64,000 nt of DNA from Limnobacter sp. (GTDB lineage: Bacteria > Pseudomonadota > Gammaproteobacteria > Burkholderiales > Burkholderiaceae_B): positions 1 through 64,000 of the forward strand of contig JARWZZ010000014.1 of NCBI GenBank assembly GCA_029866125.1. Reading direction: 5' to 3'. Shown here in pieces: positions 8,165-17,803 of the stretch. The translations under genes and the position numbers were made by a program. Each line of letters opens with the position of its first letter. Position 1 is the stretch's first letter. The notes under the pieces were generated by a model. It was not told where the DNA came from and made no database searches. It was given only the letters and a program-made list of their open reading frames with translations.

Positions 8165-9334
8165 TTGCACCTGAAATCGCTGTCTAGACTAAGTGGCTGG
8201 CTACAACAAAATTACGATCTGAGTTTGATGGGTCTTTTTGCGTTGTTGCCCTTGGGGTTTCTTCACTTCAACCTGAAATACGTAAGCGCGCTTGCTTTGA
8301 TCTTAGTTTCCCTCATTTGCTTGGGGGTATTTTGGGCAAAGCTGAGGGCCGCAGGTAGCCCGCGTGTGCCACCCACCGGTAAATGGTGGTTGGCTTTGAT
8401 GTGTTTGTCCACAGGATCCGCTTTGTCGGCTTTGACTTGGCCAGACCTTTCAACTTACATGCTTCCCCTGGTCGGCGTTGCGGTGTTTGCCGTTGCCATG
8501 CTTGAACGTTACTTCCGCTACAGGTTGGCTAAGCGTCGTATTTTGAAGCGCCGCATGCAGCAAGCCAGGTGGCGTAGGGCCAAACGTGCAGTGTTGACCG
8601 AGTGGAAAGAGCGTTTGCGGTGGTTGGCTGGCGTGCAACATGACATGCGGCAGCCCCTGCATGCCTTGGGTTTGTTGGTCCGCCATCCTAGTATTGTCAA
8701 TAGCGCTGACAATTCTTCAGGACGAGGTTTGAGTTCGTCCCAAGTGGTGATGCAGTTGCTAAGTTGCCACCGTTGGTTGCAAGAGTTGGCTGAAAACACC
8801 TTGGAAGCCACTCGGCTTGAGTTGGGTGAGCAGCGCGAGAATGACATCAAGCACATTTCAAGCACCGACCTGTGCGAAAGCCTTGTGGATTGGATTAAGC
8901 AGCTTGCTTTGAGCAAAGGCTTGGATTTCCAAGTGCATGTTGAAGAGTGCCAAATCACCACTGACTTGCGTAGGCTTAAACGTGTGTTGGGTAACTTGCT
9001 GTTTAATGCGGTGGAACACACCTATGAAGGGAAGATTTCATTCCATTACAAACGAATGGGCGGTGTTCACCAGTTCGAAATCAAAGACACTGGCCCGGGT
9101 ATCGATGAAAAAATCATGAATCCTGAGGGTGGTGCTTCCTCCAGTTTTGGCAGCGATTTGCCCAAGACAGGCTTGGGCTTGTATGTGGTGAAACGCTTGT
9201 GCCGGGAAATGGAGTGGAACCTGAGCTTAAGCAATGAGCTCCACTCCGGTTCTAAGTTTGTATTGGAGCTGGCAGACCGCATTCCAGGGCAATTTGTCAG
9301 CGAAGCACCACCGATTTTCAAAGCGATCAATTAA
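8165..9334 (+). CDS. Membrane sensor histidine kinase (HDxRQPL type)
   Basis: A 389-residue kinase starting at TTG, preceded by GAGG at good spacing. Four predicted membrane helices fall at about 20-38, 41-58, 74-91 and 97-113, with almost no periplasmic loop, so it likely senses within the membrane or in the cytoplasm. A very basic linker follows. The H-box VQHDMRQPLHALGLLV has H159. The ATPase domain shows N-box NLLFNAVEHT, G1 DTGPGIDEK and G2 TGLGLYVVKRL. It pairs with the upstream response regulator and is convergent with dctM, with only 21 bp between them. Confidence 0.92.
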   Translation: MHLKSLSRLSGWLQQNYDLSLMGLFALLPLGFLHFNLKYVSALALILVSLICLGVFWAKLRAAGSPRVPPTGKWWLALMCLSTGSALSALTWPDLSTYMLPLVGVAVFAVAMLERYFRYRLAKRRILKRRMQQARWRRAKRAVLTEWKERLRWLAGVQHDMRQPLHALGLLVRHPSIVNSADNSSGRGLSSSQVVMQLLSCHRWLQELAENTLEATRLELGEQRENDIKHISSTDLCESLVDWIKQLALSKGLDFQVHVEECQITTDLRRLKRVLGNLLFNAVEHTYEGKISFHYKRMGGVHQFEIKDTGPGIDEKIMNPEGGASSSFGSDLPKTGLGLYVVKRLCREMEWNLSLSNELHSGSKFVLELADRIPGQFVSEAPPIFKAIN

Positions 9335-9355
9335 GCGAAACCAAACTAAACCAAA

Positions 9356-10945
9356 TTATTGTGGCTCTTCACCATAGCCGGGTGTTTCGAGCTGCAATTC
9401 CAGCGGCGAATCATCCATCTTGACGGCTTTGTCATGCAATACCATTCCGGGAAATGCCCACACCAAAACCACCATCAACAACTGCAGCCCGATAAAGGCT
9501 GCTGAACCTTTGTAAATATCAGATGTTTTGACAGCGGGCGGGGCAACCGACTTCAAGTAGAACAGAGAGAAACCGAAGGGTGGCGTGAGGAAAGAGGTTT
9601 GAAGCATCATGCCCAACATGACACCGAACCACACCATGTCGATACCCAGTTTTTGGGCGACGGGCACCAGCAGTGGTACTGCAATAAAAGCGATTTCAAA
9701 GAAGTCCAGGAAACAACCCAGAATAAACACCAGCACCATGACGGCGATGATGAAACCCAGCTCGCCGCCGGGTAAGTCGCCCATCAAATGTTCAACCCAA
9801 ATGTCTCCATCGATGGCTCGGAATGTGAGCCCAAACAAGGTGGAACCAATGAGAATAAACATCACAAAACACGAAAGTTTGGTGGTAGCGTCTAACGCTT
9901 GTTTGGACAAAGTCCAGCTTAGCCGCTTTTTGAATGCAGCCAAAACGATTGCGCCCACCGCGCCCATCGCACCCCCTTCAGTGGGTGTGGCTACGCCTAG
10001 GTAGATGGTACCCAGCACCAAAAAAATCAATGCCAGTGGTGGCACCAGCACAAACACGACCGACTCAGTTAAACGGCTAAGCAAACCCAGTTTGAAAACT
10101 TTATTGAAGGCGGTCAAAAGCAGTGCTGCGCCCACACCTGCGGATATGGCTGCAATAAGGGCTGAATCCCCAGTGGTACCGTCCTGAGGACTTGCCAGCA
10201 CATAAGCCGCAAAGCCTGAAAGTACTGCCAAGGCCAGCACTACAAAAAACGAAGCGTATCCATTTTTGCCATTGGCCTCTGTCAAATGGCAGGCTTCAGG
10301 CGGGAGTGCAGGCAAGGCGTTTTTGTTGAATACAGAAACCAGGAAAAGATAAAGAATGTACAGGCCGGTTAGCATCAAACCTGGCACGAGGGCACCAGTG
10401 TACATGTCACCTACAGACACGCTGAGTTGGTCTGCCATGACAATCAGTACCAACGAAGGTGGAATAATTTGCGCAAGCGTGCCAGAGGCTGCAATCACAC
10501 CTGATGCTACTTTTTTGTCGTAGCCGTACTTCAGCATGACGGGCAGGGAAATTAAGCCCATTGAAATAACAGATGCCGCCACAACACCTGTGGTTGCGGC
10601 AAGCAGCGCGCCGACCAAAACCACCGCATATGCCACTCCACCGCGGATGCGTCCAAACAACTGGCCGATGGTGTCCAGCAAGTCTTCAGCCATTCCACTG
10701 CGCTCAAGAATTAGCCCCATGAAAGTGAAAAATGGGATGGCGAGCAAAGTGTCATTGCTCATGATTCCGAAAATTCGGTCAGGAAGGGCTTGCAGCAGGG
10801 CGGGGCTCATCAAGCCTTGTTCGATGGCGACAAAACCAAACAACAAGCCGTTGGCAGCCAGTGCAAACGCAACCGGAAAGCCGGACACCATAAACAGCAC
10901 CAGCACTGCAAACATCAAAGGGGGTAGCCACTCCACGGGAATCAT
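9356..10945 (-). CDS. dctM: TRAP transporter large permease DctM
   Basis: Large integral membrane subunit of a TRAP transporter, which drives substrate uptake with an ion gradient. The 529 residues hold roughly a dozen hydrophobic helices, with the typical GGVAYAVVLVGALLAATTGV segment early and a long VMVLVFILGCFLDFFEIAF block late. It is longer than the usual 430 because of an insertion around 215-265 and a hydrophilic tail ending PGYGEEPQ. Large TakP-linked permeases share this extra length. Its start overlaps dctQ by 4 nt (ATGA, 10942-10945). Confidence 0.92.
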   Translation of the reverse strand: MIPVEWLPPLMFAVLVLFMVSGFPVAFALAANGLLFGFVAIEQGLMSPALLQALPDRIFGIMSNDTLLAIPFFTFMGLILERSGMAEDLLDTIGQLFGRIRGGVAYAVVLVGALLAATTGVVAASVISMGLISLPVMLKYGYDKKVASGVIAASGTLAQIIPPSLVLIVMADQLSVSVGDMYTGALVPGLMLTGLYILYLFLVSVFNKNALPALPPEACHLTEANGKNGYASFFVVLALAVLSGFAAYVLASPQDGTTGDSALIAAISAGVGAALLLTAFNKVFKLGLLSRLTESVVFVLVPPLALIFLVLGTIYLGVATPTEGGAMGAVGAIVLAAFKKRLSWTLSKQALDATTKLSCFVMFILIGSTLFGLTFRAIDGDIWVEHLMGDLPGGELGFIIAVMVLVFILGCFLDFFEIAFIAVPLLVPVAQKLGIDMVWFGVMLGMMLQTSFLTPPFGFSLFYLKSVAPPAVKTSDIYKGSAAFIGLQLLMVVLVWAFPGMVLHDKAVKMDDSPLELQLETPGYGEEPQ

Positions 10946-11481
10946 GATTGTTTCCCCTCAACCTGTGCAGGCAACACCATTAAACCTTGTAGCTGTGCGG
11001 CTTTTTTAACCAGCTCAGACAAAATTTGTAAGCCCAGCAAGGTAAAGCCGATAACGATCAAGCCTTTGGCGGGCCAGCGCAGCAAGCCACCTGCATCGGC
11101 TGAACTTTCATTAATCAGGTAGGAATTGTGAAAGAAAGTCCACCCATGCACCAACACGAAACCGACCAAGGGTAGGGTGAATACAAGCAACCCAATGATG
11201 TCGATCCAAAGCCTTGTTTTTTCACTGAAGCGATTGGACAGGATGTCGATACGCACATGCGCATTTTCTTTGAGGGTGTATGCAGCACCCAATAAAAAAA
11301 CGGCACCAAATAGGTACCACTGAATTTCCAGAAATGCGTTTGAACTGATGTCGAATGCTTTGCGAACAATTGCGTTGTAAGCGCAAATGAGGGTGGTGAG
11401 TAAAATAAGCCAACCCACTGATCGGCCTACCCAGTCGTTGATCTTGTCAATCCAGCAAGAAACTGCAAGCAGGCCATTCAT
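10942..11481 (-). CDS. dctQ: TRAP transporter small permease DctQ
   Basis: Small membrane subunit that joins DctM in the TRAP complex. The 179 residues contain four hydrophobic helices, near 18-36, 50-68, 92-112 and 134-156. The conserved EIQWYLFGAVFLLGAAYTL and ENAHVRIDI segments are present. First gene of dctQ-dctM; argH lies 27 nt upstream on the same strand, so read-through from argH is possible. The matching binding protein is encoded at 6112-7191. Confidence 0.92.
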   Translation of the reverse strand: MNGLLAVSCWIDKINDWVGRSVGWLILLTTLICAYNAIVRKAFDISSNAFLEIQWYLFGAVFLLGAAYTLKENAHVRIDILSNRFSEKTRLWIDIIGLLVFTLPLVGFVLVHGWTFFHNSYLINESSADAGGLLRWPAKGLIVIGFTLLGLQILSELVKKAAQLQGLMVLPAQVEGKQS

Positions 11482-11508
11482 GAGCGTTATTTCCCAGTGA
11501 GTTCCAGA

Positions 11509-12927
11509 TTAATTTCTGGCCAGGCAGGCTTTGGCTGCTGCCAACACGCGATTGGGCGCTGTTCCGCCCTCGTGATTGCGGGCGGCCAGTGAGCCCTCCA
11601 AAGTCAGGCATTCCAACATGGTTTGATCAATCATGTCGTCGTTGTAGCCCAGTTCTGCCACATTCAGGGCCTGTTTGATTTGGTCTAGCGTTAAGTCTTC
11701 TAAACCACAGGTGTTGTCTTCGCAATAGCGCACAGCGCGGGCTACGGCTTCATGCGCATCCCGGAATGGCATGCCTTTTTTAACCAAGGTGTCTGCCAAG
11801 TCGGTGGCCGTGGCATAACCCTCCAGCGTGGCTTTGCGCATGTTGTCGGGTTTGATGCGGACGCCTTCAATCATTTCAGCAAAAATGGTGAGGGTGTCTG
11901 CCAGTGTGTCTACAGTGTCAAACAGGGGCTCTTTGTCTTCTTGATTGTCTTTGTTGTAGGCCAAAGGTTGGCCTTTCATCAAAGTCAGCAAACCCATCAA
12001 ATGGCCAAACACACGGCCAGTTTTGCCGCGTGCAAGCTCGGGTACGTCCGGGTTTTTCTTTTGCGGCATGATGGACGAACCTGTACAGAAGCGGTCTGGC
12101 AGGTCGATGAAGGCGTAGCGGGGGCTCATCCACAGAATCAATTCTTCGGACAAACGTGAAACATGCATCATGATCAAGCTTGCGCAGGAGCAAAACTCAA
12201 TGGCGAAATCGCGGTCAGACACGGAATCCAAACTGTTGCGGGTGATGGATTCAAAACCCAGCAATTCGGCTGTGCGCTCACGCTTGATCGGGAATGTGGT
12301 GCCAGCCAAAGCAGCCGCGCCCAAGGGCAGGCGGTTGATGCGTTTGCGGCAGTCTGTAAGGCGCTCTAAGTCACGCTCAAACATTTCGGCATAGGCCAAA
12401 AGGTGGTGGCCAAAAGTAACAGGTTGGGCCACTTGCAAATGGGTAAAGCCGGGCATGACCACGTTGTAATGGGTTTCTGCAATCGTTGCCAATGCGCGAA
12501 TCAACCCACGCAACAGACCAGATATGCGATCCACTTCGTGACGCATAAACAAGCGGATGTCGGTTGCCACTTGGTCGTTGCGTGAGCGGCCAGTGTGAAG
12601 GCGTTTGCCCGCTTCGCCAATAATTTCGGTCAGGCGGCGTTCCACGTTCAGGTGTACATCTTCCAAGTCCAACTGCCACTGAAAAGCCCCAGATTCAATT
12701 TCACTCAGAATTTGGGCCATTCCCTTTTGAATGGATTCCAGGTCTGTGGTGGAAATAACGCCTGATTCGCTCAACATGGTGGCGTGTGCGATGGAGCCTT
12801 GAATGTCGAATTGCGCAAGGCGTTTGTCGAAAAACACAGAAGCGGTGTAGCGTTTGACCAGTTCAGACATGGGTTCGTTGAAGCGGGCAGACCAAGCTTC
12901 TTGCTTTTTTGACCATTGATTGGACAT
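11509..12927 (-). CDS. argH: Argininosuccinate lyase
   Basis: Last step of arginine synthesis: splits argininosuccinate into arginine and fumarate in the cytoplasm. The 472 residues match the family. Seen: [13 protein letters not shown] (about 117-129), [18 protein letters not shown], and the fumarase-superfamily signature [12 protein letters not shown] with the catalytic Ser loop. The N-terminus reads [14 protein letters not shown] where many relatives have a Gly-Gly-Arg-Phe-type start. Divergent from hemC across 93 bp. No other arg gene is nearby. Confidence 0.96.
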   Translation of the reverse strand: MSNQWSKKQEAWSARFNEPMSELVKRYTASVFFDKRLAQFDIQGSIAHATMLSESGVISTTDLESIQKGMAQILSEIESGAFQWQLDLEDVHLNVERRLTEIIGEAGKRLHTGRSRNDQVATDIRLFMRHEVDRISGLLRGLIRALATIAETHYNVVMPGFTHLQVAQPVTFGHHLLAYAEMFERDLERLTDCRKRINRLPLGAAALAGTTFPIKRERTAELLGFESITRNSLDSVSDRDFAIEFCSCASLIMMHVSRLSEELILWMSPRYAFIDLPDRFCTGSSIMPQKKNPDVPELARGKTGRVFGHLMGLLTLMKGQPLAYNKDNQEDKEPLFDTVDTLADTLTIFAEMIEGVRIKPDNMRKATLEGYATATDLADTLVKKGMPFRDAHEAVARAVRYCEDNTCGLEDLTLDQIKQALNVAELGYNDDMIDQTMLECLTLEGSLAARNHEGGTAPNRVLAAAKACLARN

Positions 12928-12960
12928 TGCAAATCCTTAAGAGCGAAATTCGATGGCGCA

Positions 12961-12977
12961 ATTATAAAGGTTTGACA
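12961..12977. promoter_or_regulatory. Possible overlapping divergent promoter elements between argH and hemC
   Basis: On the minus strand TATAAT (12966-12961) is a perfect -10 for argH, 33 nt before its start codon, but no good -35 is placed 17 nt upstream. On the plus strand TTGACA (12972-12977) is a perfect -35 pointing to hemC, but its matching -10 region is weak. The two elements lie 5 bp apart, so the two promoters may compete. Confidence 0.35.
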
Positions 12978-13020
12978 TGCTAGACTTTGCCCATTCAACG
13001 CCCTAGGCCCTATTTGATCC

Positions 13021-13938
13021 ATGAAAATTAGAATTGCCTCCCGAGAAAGCCGTCTTGCCATGTGGCAGGCCGAGCATGTGAAAAGCCTGCTGCTGAAGCT
13101 TCCTGAAGTGTCGGAGGTGGAAATTGTGGGCATGACCACCAAAGGTGACCAAATTCTTGACCAATCTCTGTCAAAAATTGGTGGCAAAGGTTTGTTTATC
13201 AAGGAGTTGGAAGCTGCGTTGTTGGCGGGGCAAGCGGATTTGGCTGTGCACTCCGGCAAGGACATACCCATGGCGTTGGAACCTGAGTTTAAGTTGCTCG
13301 GTTTCATGACCCGGGAAGTGCCCACCGATGCCTTTGTGTCCAATGACTATGCATCACTGGCCGATTTGCCAGCGGGGTCTGTGGTTGGAAGTTCTAGCCT
13401 TCGCCGGCAGGCTCAGCTGTTGGCCAAATACCCGCATTTGAAAGTTCACCCCTTGCGCGGCAACTTAGACACCCGTTTGGGCAAGTTGGATCGCGGCGAA
13501 TATCAGGCCATTATTCTAGCCACGGCGGGTTTAAAACGCTTGGGGCTGGAGTCTCGAATTAAAGCCAATATAGCGCCAGAGGACATGCTACCTGCAGTGG
13601 GACAGGGGGCCTTGGGGTTGGAGGTGTTGAGTAGCCGCTCCGACTTGGATTTTATTACCAAGGCTTTGGTTGACCCGGTTTGTACTCAATTGGTGAGTGC
13701 GGAGCGAATGGTGTCCCGTGAGCTGGGCGGGAGTTGCCAAGTGCCATTGGCGGGCTATGCAATCCTAAATAATGATGGAACGATGCATTTGCGGGCCTTG
13801 GTTGCAACAGGGGATGGAAAGCGGGTGATTGAGGCTGAACAGTCGGCCCCCCTGGCTGAGTTTGAGCAGTTGGCCATTGATGTGGTTGCAAAATTGAAGG
13901 CGCAAGGGGCCGAGGCGCTGTTGAGTGCAGGTCATTGA
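13021..13938 (+). CDS. hemC: Porphobilinogen deaminase (hydroxymethylbilane synthase)
   Basis: Joins four porphobilinogens into hydroxymethylbilane in heme synthesis. The 305 residues match the family. Seen: the N-terminal [25 protein letters not shown] with D81 as the catalytic Asp, [18 protein letters not shown], and [12 protein letters not shown] with C239, the residue that carries the dipyrromethane cofactor. First gene of hemC-hemDX-hemY; hemD follows after 12 nt. Confidence 0.97.
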   Translation: MKIRIASRESRLAMWQAEHVKSLLLKLPEVSEVEIVGMTTKGDQILDQSLSKIGGKGLFIKELEAALLAGQADLAVHSGKDIPMALEPEFKLLGFMTREVPTDAFVSNDYASLADLPAGSVVGSSSLRRQAQLLAKYPHLKVHPLRGNLDTRLGKLDRGEYQAIILATAGLKRLGLESRIKANIAPEDMLPAVGQGALGLEVLSSRSDLDFITKALVDPVCTQLVSAERMVSRELGGSCQVPLAGYAILNNDGTMHLRALVATGDGKRVIEAEQSAPLAEFEQLAIDVVAKLKAQGAEALLSAGH

Positions 13939-13950
13939 CCTGTTCGTCAT

Positions 13951-15993
13951 ATGGTTAATAATTTAAGAGCAAACATGCCCAATCCCACACTGGTTGTCAC
14001 CAAGCCTTTGTTGCCAGAGGCTTTAAGTACTCAGAAAACAATATTACTAAGTAGCTTGTCCGATGCGGAGGGCTACAACCGTTTGCATTTCCCGATTTTT
14101 GAGTTGGTGCCCATTCAAGGGGCGTTGGGGGAAATGGCAGCGTTTTGTGAGGCTGCCCAAGCCACACCTAGCAAGATTGTGGTGTTTGTCAGCCCATCTG
14201 CGCTGGAAATTGGCATGTCCTGCTTAAAGCAGTGGCCCGAGCATCTGCTGTGTGGGGTGATGGGGCACCAAAGTGCATTGCTGGCCCGCCGCCTTGGCAT
14301 TCCAGTGGACCGCATTATTGCGCCGGGTGTGGAGGGCAACACAGAGTCAGAAGACTCCAATGGGCTTTTCAATATTTTACAAGCGGGTTTTGCGGGTCAA
14401 AATTGTGAGGTGTTGGTTTGTAAAGGCCCTAGAGGGCGTGAAGACTTCCCGGAGAAATTGAAATCCAGCGGTTTTGGGGTTAAGGTACTTGAGACTTACG
14501 ATCGCAGAGTGGTGGCTCACAATGACGAGTCCCTCAATAAGTTGCTTGAGCTAAGGCAAGATGCCGTCCTTTGGATTACCAGTTCCGAGACTGCGTCTTT
14601 TTTGGACCAAAGCCTGCTGAACTTGGATTCCGGTTTGGTGAGCGATTTCCGTAAATCGGCTTGGGTGTTGACTACACACCCCAGAATTACGTTCAAATGC
14701 AAAGAATTGGGCTATACAAATGTCTTTGAGATAGCAACAGGGATAGAATCAGTAAAAACATGGATGACGCAGGCCGTGCAGGTGCGGCGAGTTCAGCAAG
14801 AACAACTGCTGCTGCAAGCCACAGCAGACTCGTCGGGTGCAACACCGGAAATCCAGAAAAGCAGTGCCGGGCATGAGACTCAACATAACAATACTAAAGG
14901 TCAATTTACTCCAATTATGGACAAACCATCCAACAGCGGGACCGGAACAAGTGGCTTGGTGAAAGCCGCCTTTCTAATGTCCTTAGTCACCTTGATTTTA
15001 TTGATTCTTATGGTTTTTTTCAGCAAAGACCAGCTGGAGAAAACCCGCCAAGCGTTTGGTGAGCGAATTCAAAAAGAGTCGACTACCCTTGAGATGATGG
15101 AGAATCAGGTCACCCAGTCTGCTGATGGTGTGCGTGAGCTAAGGGCCAAGTTGGAGCTGATCGAGAAAGCGCAGCAAGAGGCTGCTAGCCAACGTGCTGC
15201 ACTGGAAGTTGTTTACAACAATTTATTGGCCAGCCGCTCGGTGGTGTCGGTCAGTGAGATTGATCAACTGGTGTCCATCGCCAAGCGCCAACTGTTTGTA
15301 CTGGGCAATTTAAACGGTGCCAAACTGGCCTTGGGGCAAGCACTTGAGCTGCTTGAGCGCACAGACCGCCCGTTGCTACTCAGCCTGCGCGTGGCCCTTG
15401 AGAAGGACTTGGCCGACCTGAACGCCATACCTGATGTCAATTTGCTGGAACACGCAATTGAATTGGATTCAGTCATTGAATCCGTCCAAACCCTGCCCAT
15501 GCTGTCAGGCAGCACTTTGGTTGCCGACATGACTTTGGCCGAGATGAGCAATGGTGGCCCGGGTAAGGAAAAAATTGAAGCCGCTCAACACAACCCCAAC
15601 CCATTCCAATGGATGTGGAGTACTTTCACTGGCTTTCTGTCGATGGCTTGGGAAGATATCAAGGGCTTGGTTGAAATTACAAAAGTGAAGTCCCCAGAGG
15701 TGTTGCTGATTTCAGCCAAAGAAAGCAGTGATCTCAGAAATACCCTAAGACTTTCGCTGCTGAATGCGAGAATTTCATTGCTGTCCCGCCACACTCAACT
15801 TTTGAAGGCTGATTTGGCTAGGTCTACAAAAATATTGGACACTTACTTTGATGGCAAAAATCCTCAGGTTGGCCGCGCCAAAGAGGTGATGCAAAAGTTG
15901 GATGCACTCCAACTGAGTTTGACATTGCCTGAACTCAAAAACACCACGTCGGCGTTGCGCTTGGTGCAGTCCGGTGAAGGGGAAAAGCAGTGA
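13951..15993 (+). CDS. hemDX: Uroporphyrinogen-III synthase fused to HemX
   Basis: One uninterrupted 680-residue frame. Residues about 10-285 form a HemD-like domain, which cyclises hydroxymethylbilane to uroporphyrinogen III; it has the loosely conserved KGPRGREDF, VLETYDRR and VLWITSSE elements. A Gln/Ser-rich linker leads to one transmembrane helix at about 337-358, then a coiled-coil-rich HemX-like region with SRSVVSVSEIDQLVSIAKRQ. HemX homologues were once called uroporphyrin methyltransferases, but their role is uncertain. An internal ATG at 14917 (MDKPSNSG) could make free HemX. The end overlaps hemY by 4 nt. Confidence 0.92.
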   Translation: MVNNLRANMPNPTLVVTKPLLPEALSTQKTILLSSLSDAEGYNRLHFPIFELVPIQGALGEMAAFCEAAQATPSKIVVFVSPSALEIGMSCLKQWPEHLLCGVMGHQSALLARRLGIPVDRIIAPGVEGNTESEDSNGLFNILQAGFAGQNCEVLVCKGPRGREDFPEKLKSSGFGVKVLETYDRRVVAHNDESLNKLLELRQDAVLWITSSETASFLDQSLLNLDSGLVSDFRKSAWVLTTHPRITFKCKELGYTNVFEIATGIESVKTWMTQAVQVRRVQQEQLLLQATADSSGATPEIQKSSAGHETQHNNTKGQFTPIMDKPSNSGTGTSGLVKAAFLMSLVTLILLILMVFFSKDQLEKTRQAFGERIQKESTTLEMMENQVTQSADGVRELRAKLELIEKAQQEAASQRAALEVVYNNLLASRSVVSVSEIDQLVSIAKRQLFVLGNLNGAKLALGQALELLERTDRPLLLSLRVALEKDLADLNAIPDVNLLEHAIELDSVIESVQTLPMLSGSTLVADMTLAEMSNGGPGKEKIEAAQHNPNPFQWMWSTFTGFLSMAWEDIKGLVEITKVKSPEVLLISAKESSDLRNTLRLSLLNARISLLSRHTQLLKADLARSTKILDTYFDGKNPQVGRAKEVMQKLDALQLSLTLPELKNTTSALRLVQSGEGEKQ

Positions 15994-17180
15994 AAAATCT
16001 GATTTCCCTCAGCGTGGTGGTTGCACTGGCGGTCGTCCTGACCCTGGTGGCCAAGTTTAATCCGGGTAAAGTGGCAATTTTTCTGAGTGAATACCGCATT
16101 GATTTTTCACTCAACTTTGCGATTGTTTTGTTTTTTGTGGCTTTTGCGTCCACCTGGATTGTGTTTGGTGCCTTCCGCGCATCGGGTAAAATGCCAGCCC
16201 GGGTGAGGGGGTTTTTATCCAGCCGCAAACAGAAAATTTTGATGGAAGCCAACACCAAAGGAATCATTGCTTTAATTACTGGTGACGAGGCTTTGGCAGA
16301 GAAGTCGCTGCGCAATGCTCAAAAAACCGGTATTGAAAGCGATTTGAGTTACCTGATTCGTGCTTTGTCCGCTTTGCAGGCCGACCGCTATGACGTGGCA
16401 GACGAATTGTTGAGTCAAAACCCAGCAGGGCGCAGCGACCATGCAGATGTGATTCAACTTCTGAAAGCCAAAGTGGCTTTGTCCAAAACCAATTTTGAAT
16501 TGGCCTTGGAATTGGCCAATGGCTTGCCGCCGAGCTATTCCCGCTACCCGCAAACCAAACGCATTCGCATATTGGCCTTGGTGGGTTTGTCGCGCTGGGC
16601 AGAGGCACTTAACCAGTACCGCCAAAGTGATGGGGTACAGGTGCTCGAAGAATCTGAACGCGAAGAAGCACTTGGGAAAATTTACACTGGCCTTTGTGCC
16701 GAAAGTGCTGGTAAGGCAGATCGAGTTAAAACGCTGGCCAAAGAGGCAAGGCATGATGAGTTGGCGCTGGTGTCTGTGCTTGAGCCTTTGACCAAAGCAT
16801 TGATGCAAGAGGGCATGGTGAATATTGCCCGTAAAACGCTGGAAAATTCTTTGGCGCGTGAAATGCGTTTGGATGTGCTGCCACTTTACCAATGGGTTGC
16901 GAGTGTCGAGTCCCGCGAGGCCCTGCCATTTGTTGAAAAATTGGTGGCTGACAACCCGGGTGAAGTGCGCTTGATGGAACTTGCTGCGGATGTTTGTGAG
17001 CGTGAGCAGTTGTGGGGTAAAGCCATTTCTGGATTTGAGCGGGTGTACCAAAAGCAGGCTTCTGCGCATGTGGCAGGTAGGTTGGAGCGCTTGTACGAGC
17101 TGGCCAACCAACCTGAGAAATCAAGGCTTTGGCATGAGAAGCTGAAAGTGCATCTTGTACAAAGTAGTCAGGTGGCTTAA
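15990..17180 (+). CDS. hemY: HemY-like membrane protein with TPR repeats
   Basis: A 396-residue protein starting at GTG inside the hemDX stop (GTGA). Two N-terminal transmembrane helices (about 5-21 and 42-60) match the HemY N-terminal domain, followed by a mostly helical TPR-like region to the C-terminus. This proteobacterial HemY is not the Bacillus protoporphyrinogen oxidase of the same name; its function in tetrapyrrole metabolism is unclear. Operon position after hemC and hemDX supports the call. Confidence 0.9.
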   Translation: MKNLISLSVVVALAVVLTLVAKFNPGKVAIFLSEYRIDFSLNFAIVLFFVAFASTWIVFGAFRASGKMPARVRGFLSSRKQKILMEANTKGIIALITGDEALAEKSLRNAQKTGIESDLSYLIRALSALQADRYDVADELLSQNPAGRSDHADVIQLLKAKVALSKTNFELALELANGLPPSYSRYPQTKRIRILALVGLSRWAEALNQYRQSDGVQVLEESEREEALGKIYTGLCAESAGKADRVKTLAKEARHDELALVSVLEPLTKALMQEGMVNIARKTLENSLAREMRLDVLPLYQWVASVESREALPFVEKLVADNPGEVRLMELAADVCEREQLWGKAISGFERVYQKQASAHVAGRLERLYELANQPEKSRLWHEKLKVHLVQSSQVA

Positions 17181-17264
17181 AGAATTCTCGGCTAAACTAC
17201 GCACCGACTCAAGGTTTCATCCAACATATCCATTTTCTAATCAAGACTTAAAGGACCTTTCATC

Positions 17265-17801
17265 ATGGGATACGAAGTTATTACCCCCGGCAAAGATTTG
17301 CCCAAAGACGTCAACGTGATCATTGAGATTCCAGCAAACTCTGACCCGGTGAAGTACGAAATCGACAAAGAAAGCGGTGCTTTGTTTGTGGATCGTTTTA
17401 TCGGCACTTCCATGGTTTACCCGTGTAACTATGGCTACATCCCCCAGACTTTGGCGGCCGATGGAGACCCTGTTGACGTGTTGGTTATGACACCGTACCC
17501 ATTGATTGCAGGTAGTGTGGTGCGTGTACGCCCAATCGGCATTTTGAAAATGACCGACGAAGCAGGTGGTGACGCCAAGTTGTTGGGCGTGCCGGTTGAA
17601 AAGCTACTGCCATCCTACAAATGCTACCAAACAGAGGCGGATGTACCCGCTGAGTTTTTGAATCGCATTCAGCACTTCTTCGAACACTACAAAGACCTTG
17701 AAAAGGGCAAGTGGGTAAAGATTGAAGGTTGGGGCAATATGGACGACGTCGCCAAAGAAATTATGGACGGCGTCGCCAACTACAAAAAAGTAGAAGCCTA
17801 A
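17265..17801 (+). CDS. ppa: Inorganic pyrophosphatase
   Basis: Soluble family I pyrophosphatase: hydrolyses PPi to drive biosynthesis. The 178 residues are standard. Seen: [29 protein letters not shown], and the Mg-binding DGDPVDVLV around 68-76. The ATG has AAAGGA upstream. The stop is part of the palindrome TAAGCTTA, which also supplies the stop of the convergent acyltransferase gene 2 bp away. Confidence 0.97.
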   Translation: MGYEVITPGKDLPKDVNVIIEIPANSDPVKYEIDKESGALFVDRFIGTSMVYPCNYGYIPQTLAADGDPVDVLVMTPYPLIAGSVVRVRPIGILKMTDEAGGDAKLLGVPVEKLLPSYKCYQTEADVPAEFLNRIQHFFEHYKDLEKGKWVKIEGWGNMDDVAKEIMDGVANYKKVEA

Positions 17802-17803
17802 GC

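Noticed and set aside
9356-11009. Plus-strand open frames opposite dctM and dctQ
   Set aside because: Low-complexity Thr/Pro/Ser/Lys translations typical of antisense to membrane-protein genes.
16272-17111. 279-codon open frame antisense to hemY
   Set aside because: Composition is that of a reverse-frame shadow (His, Gln and Leu rich) and hemY is a well-supported gene.
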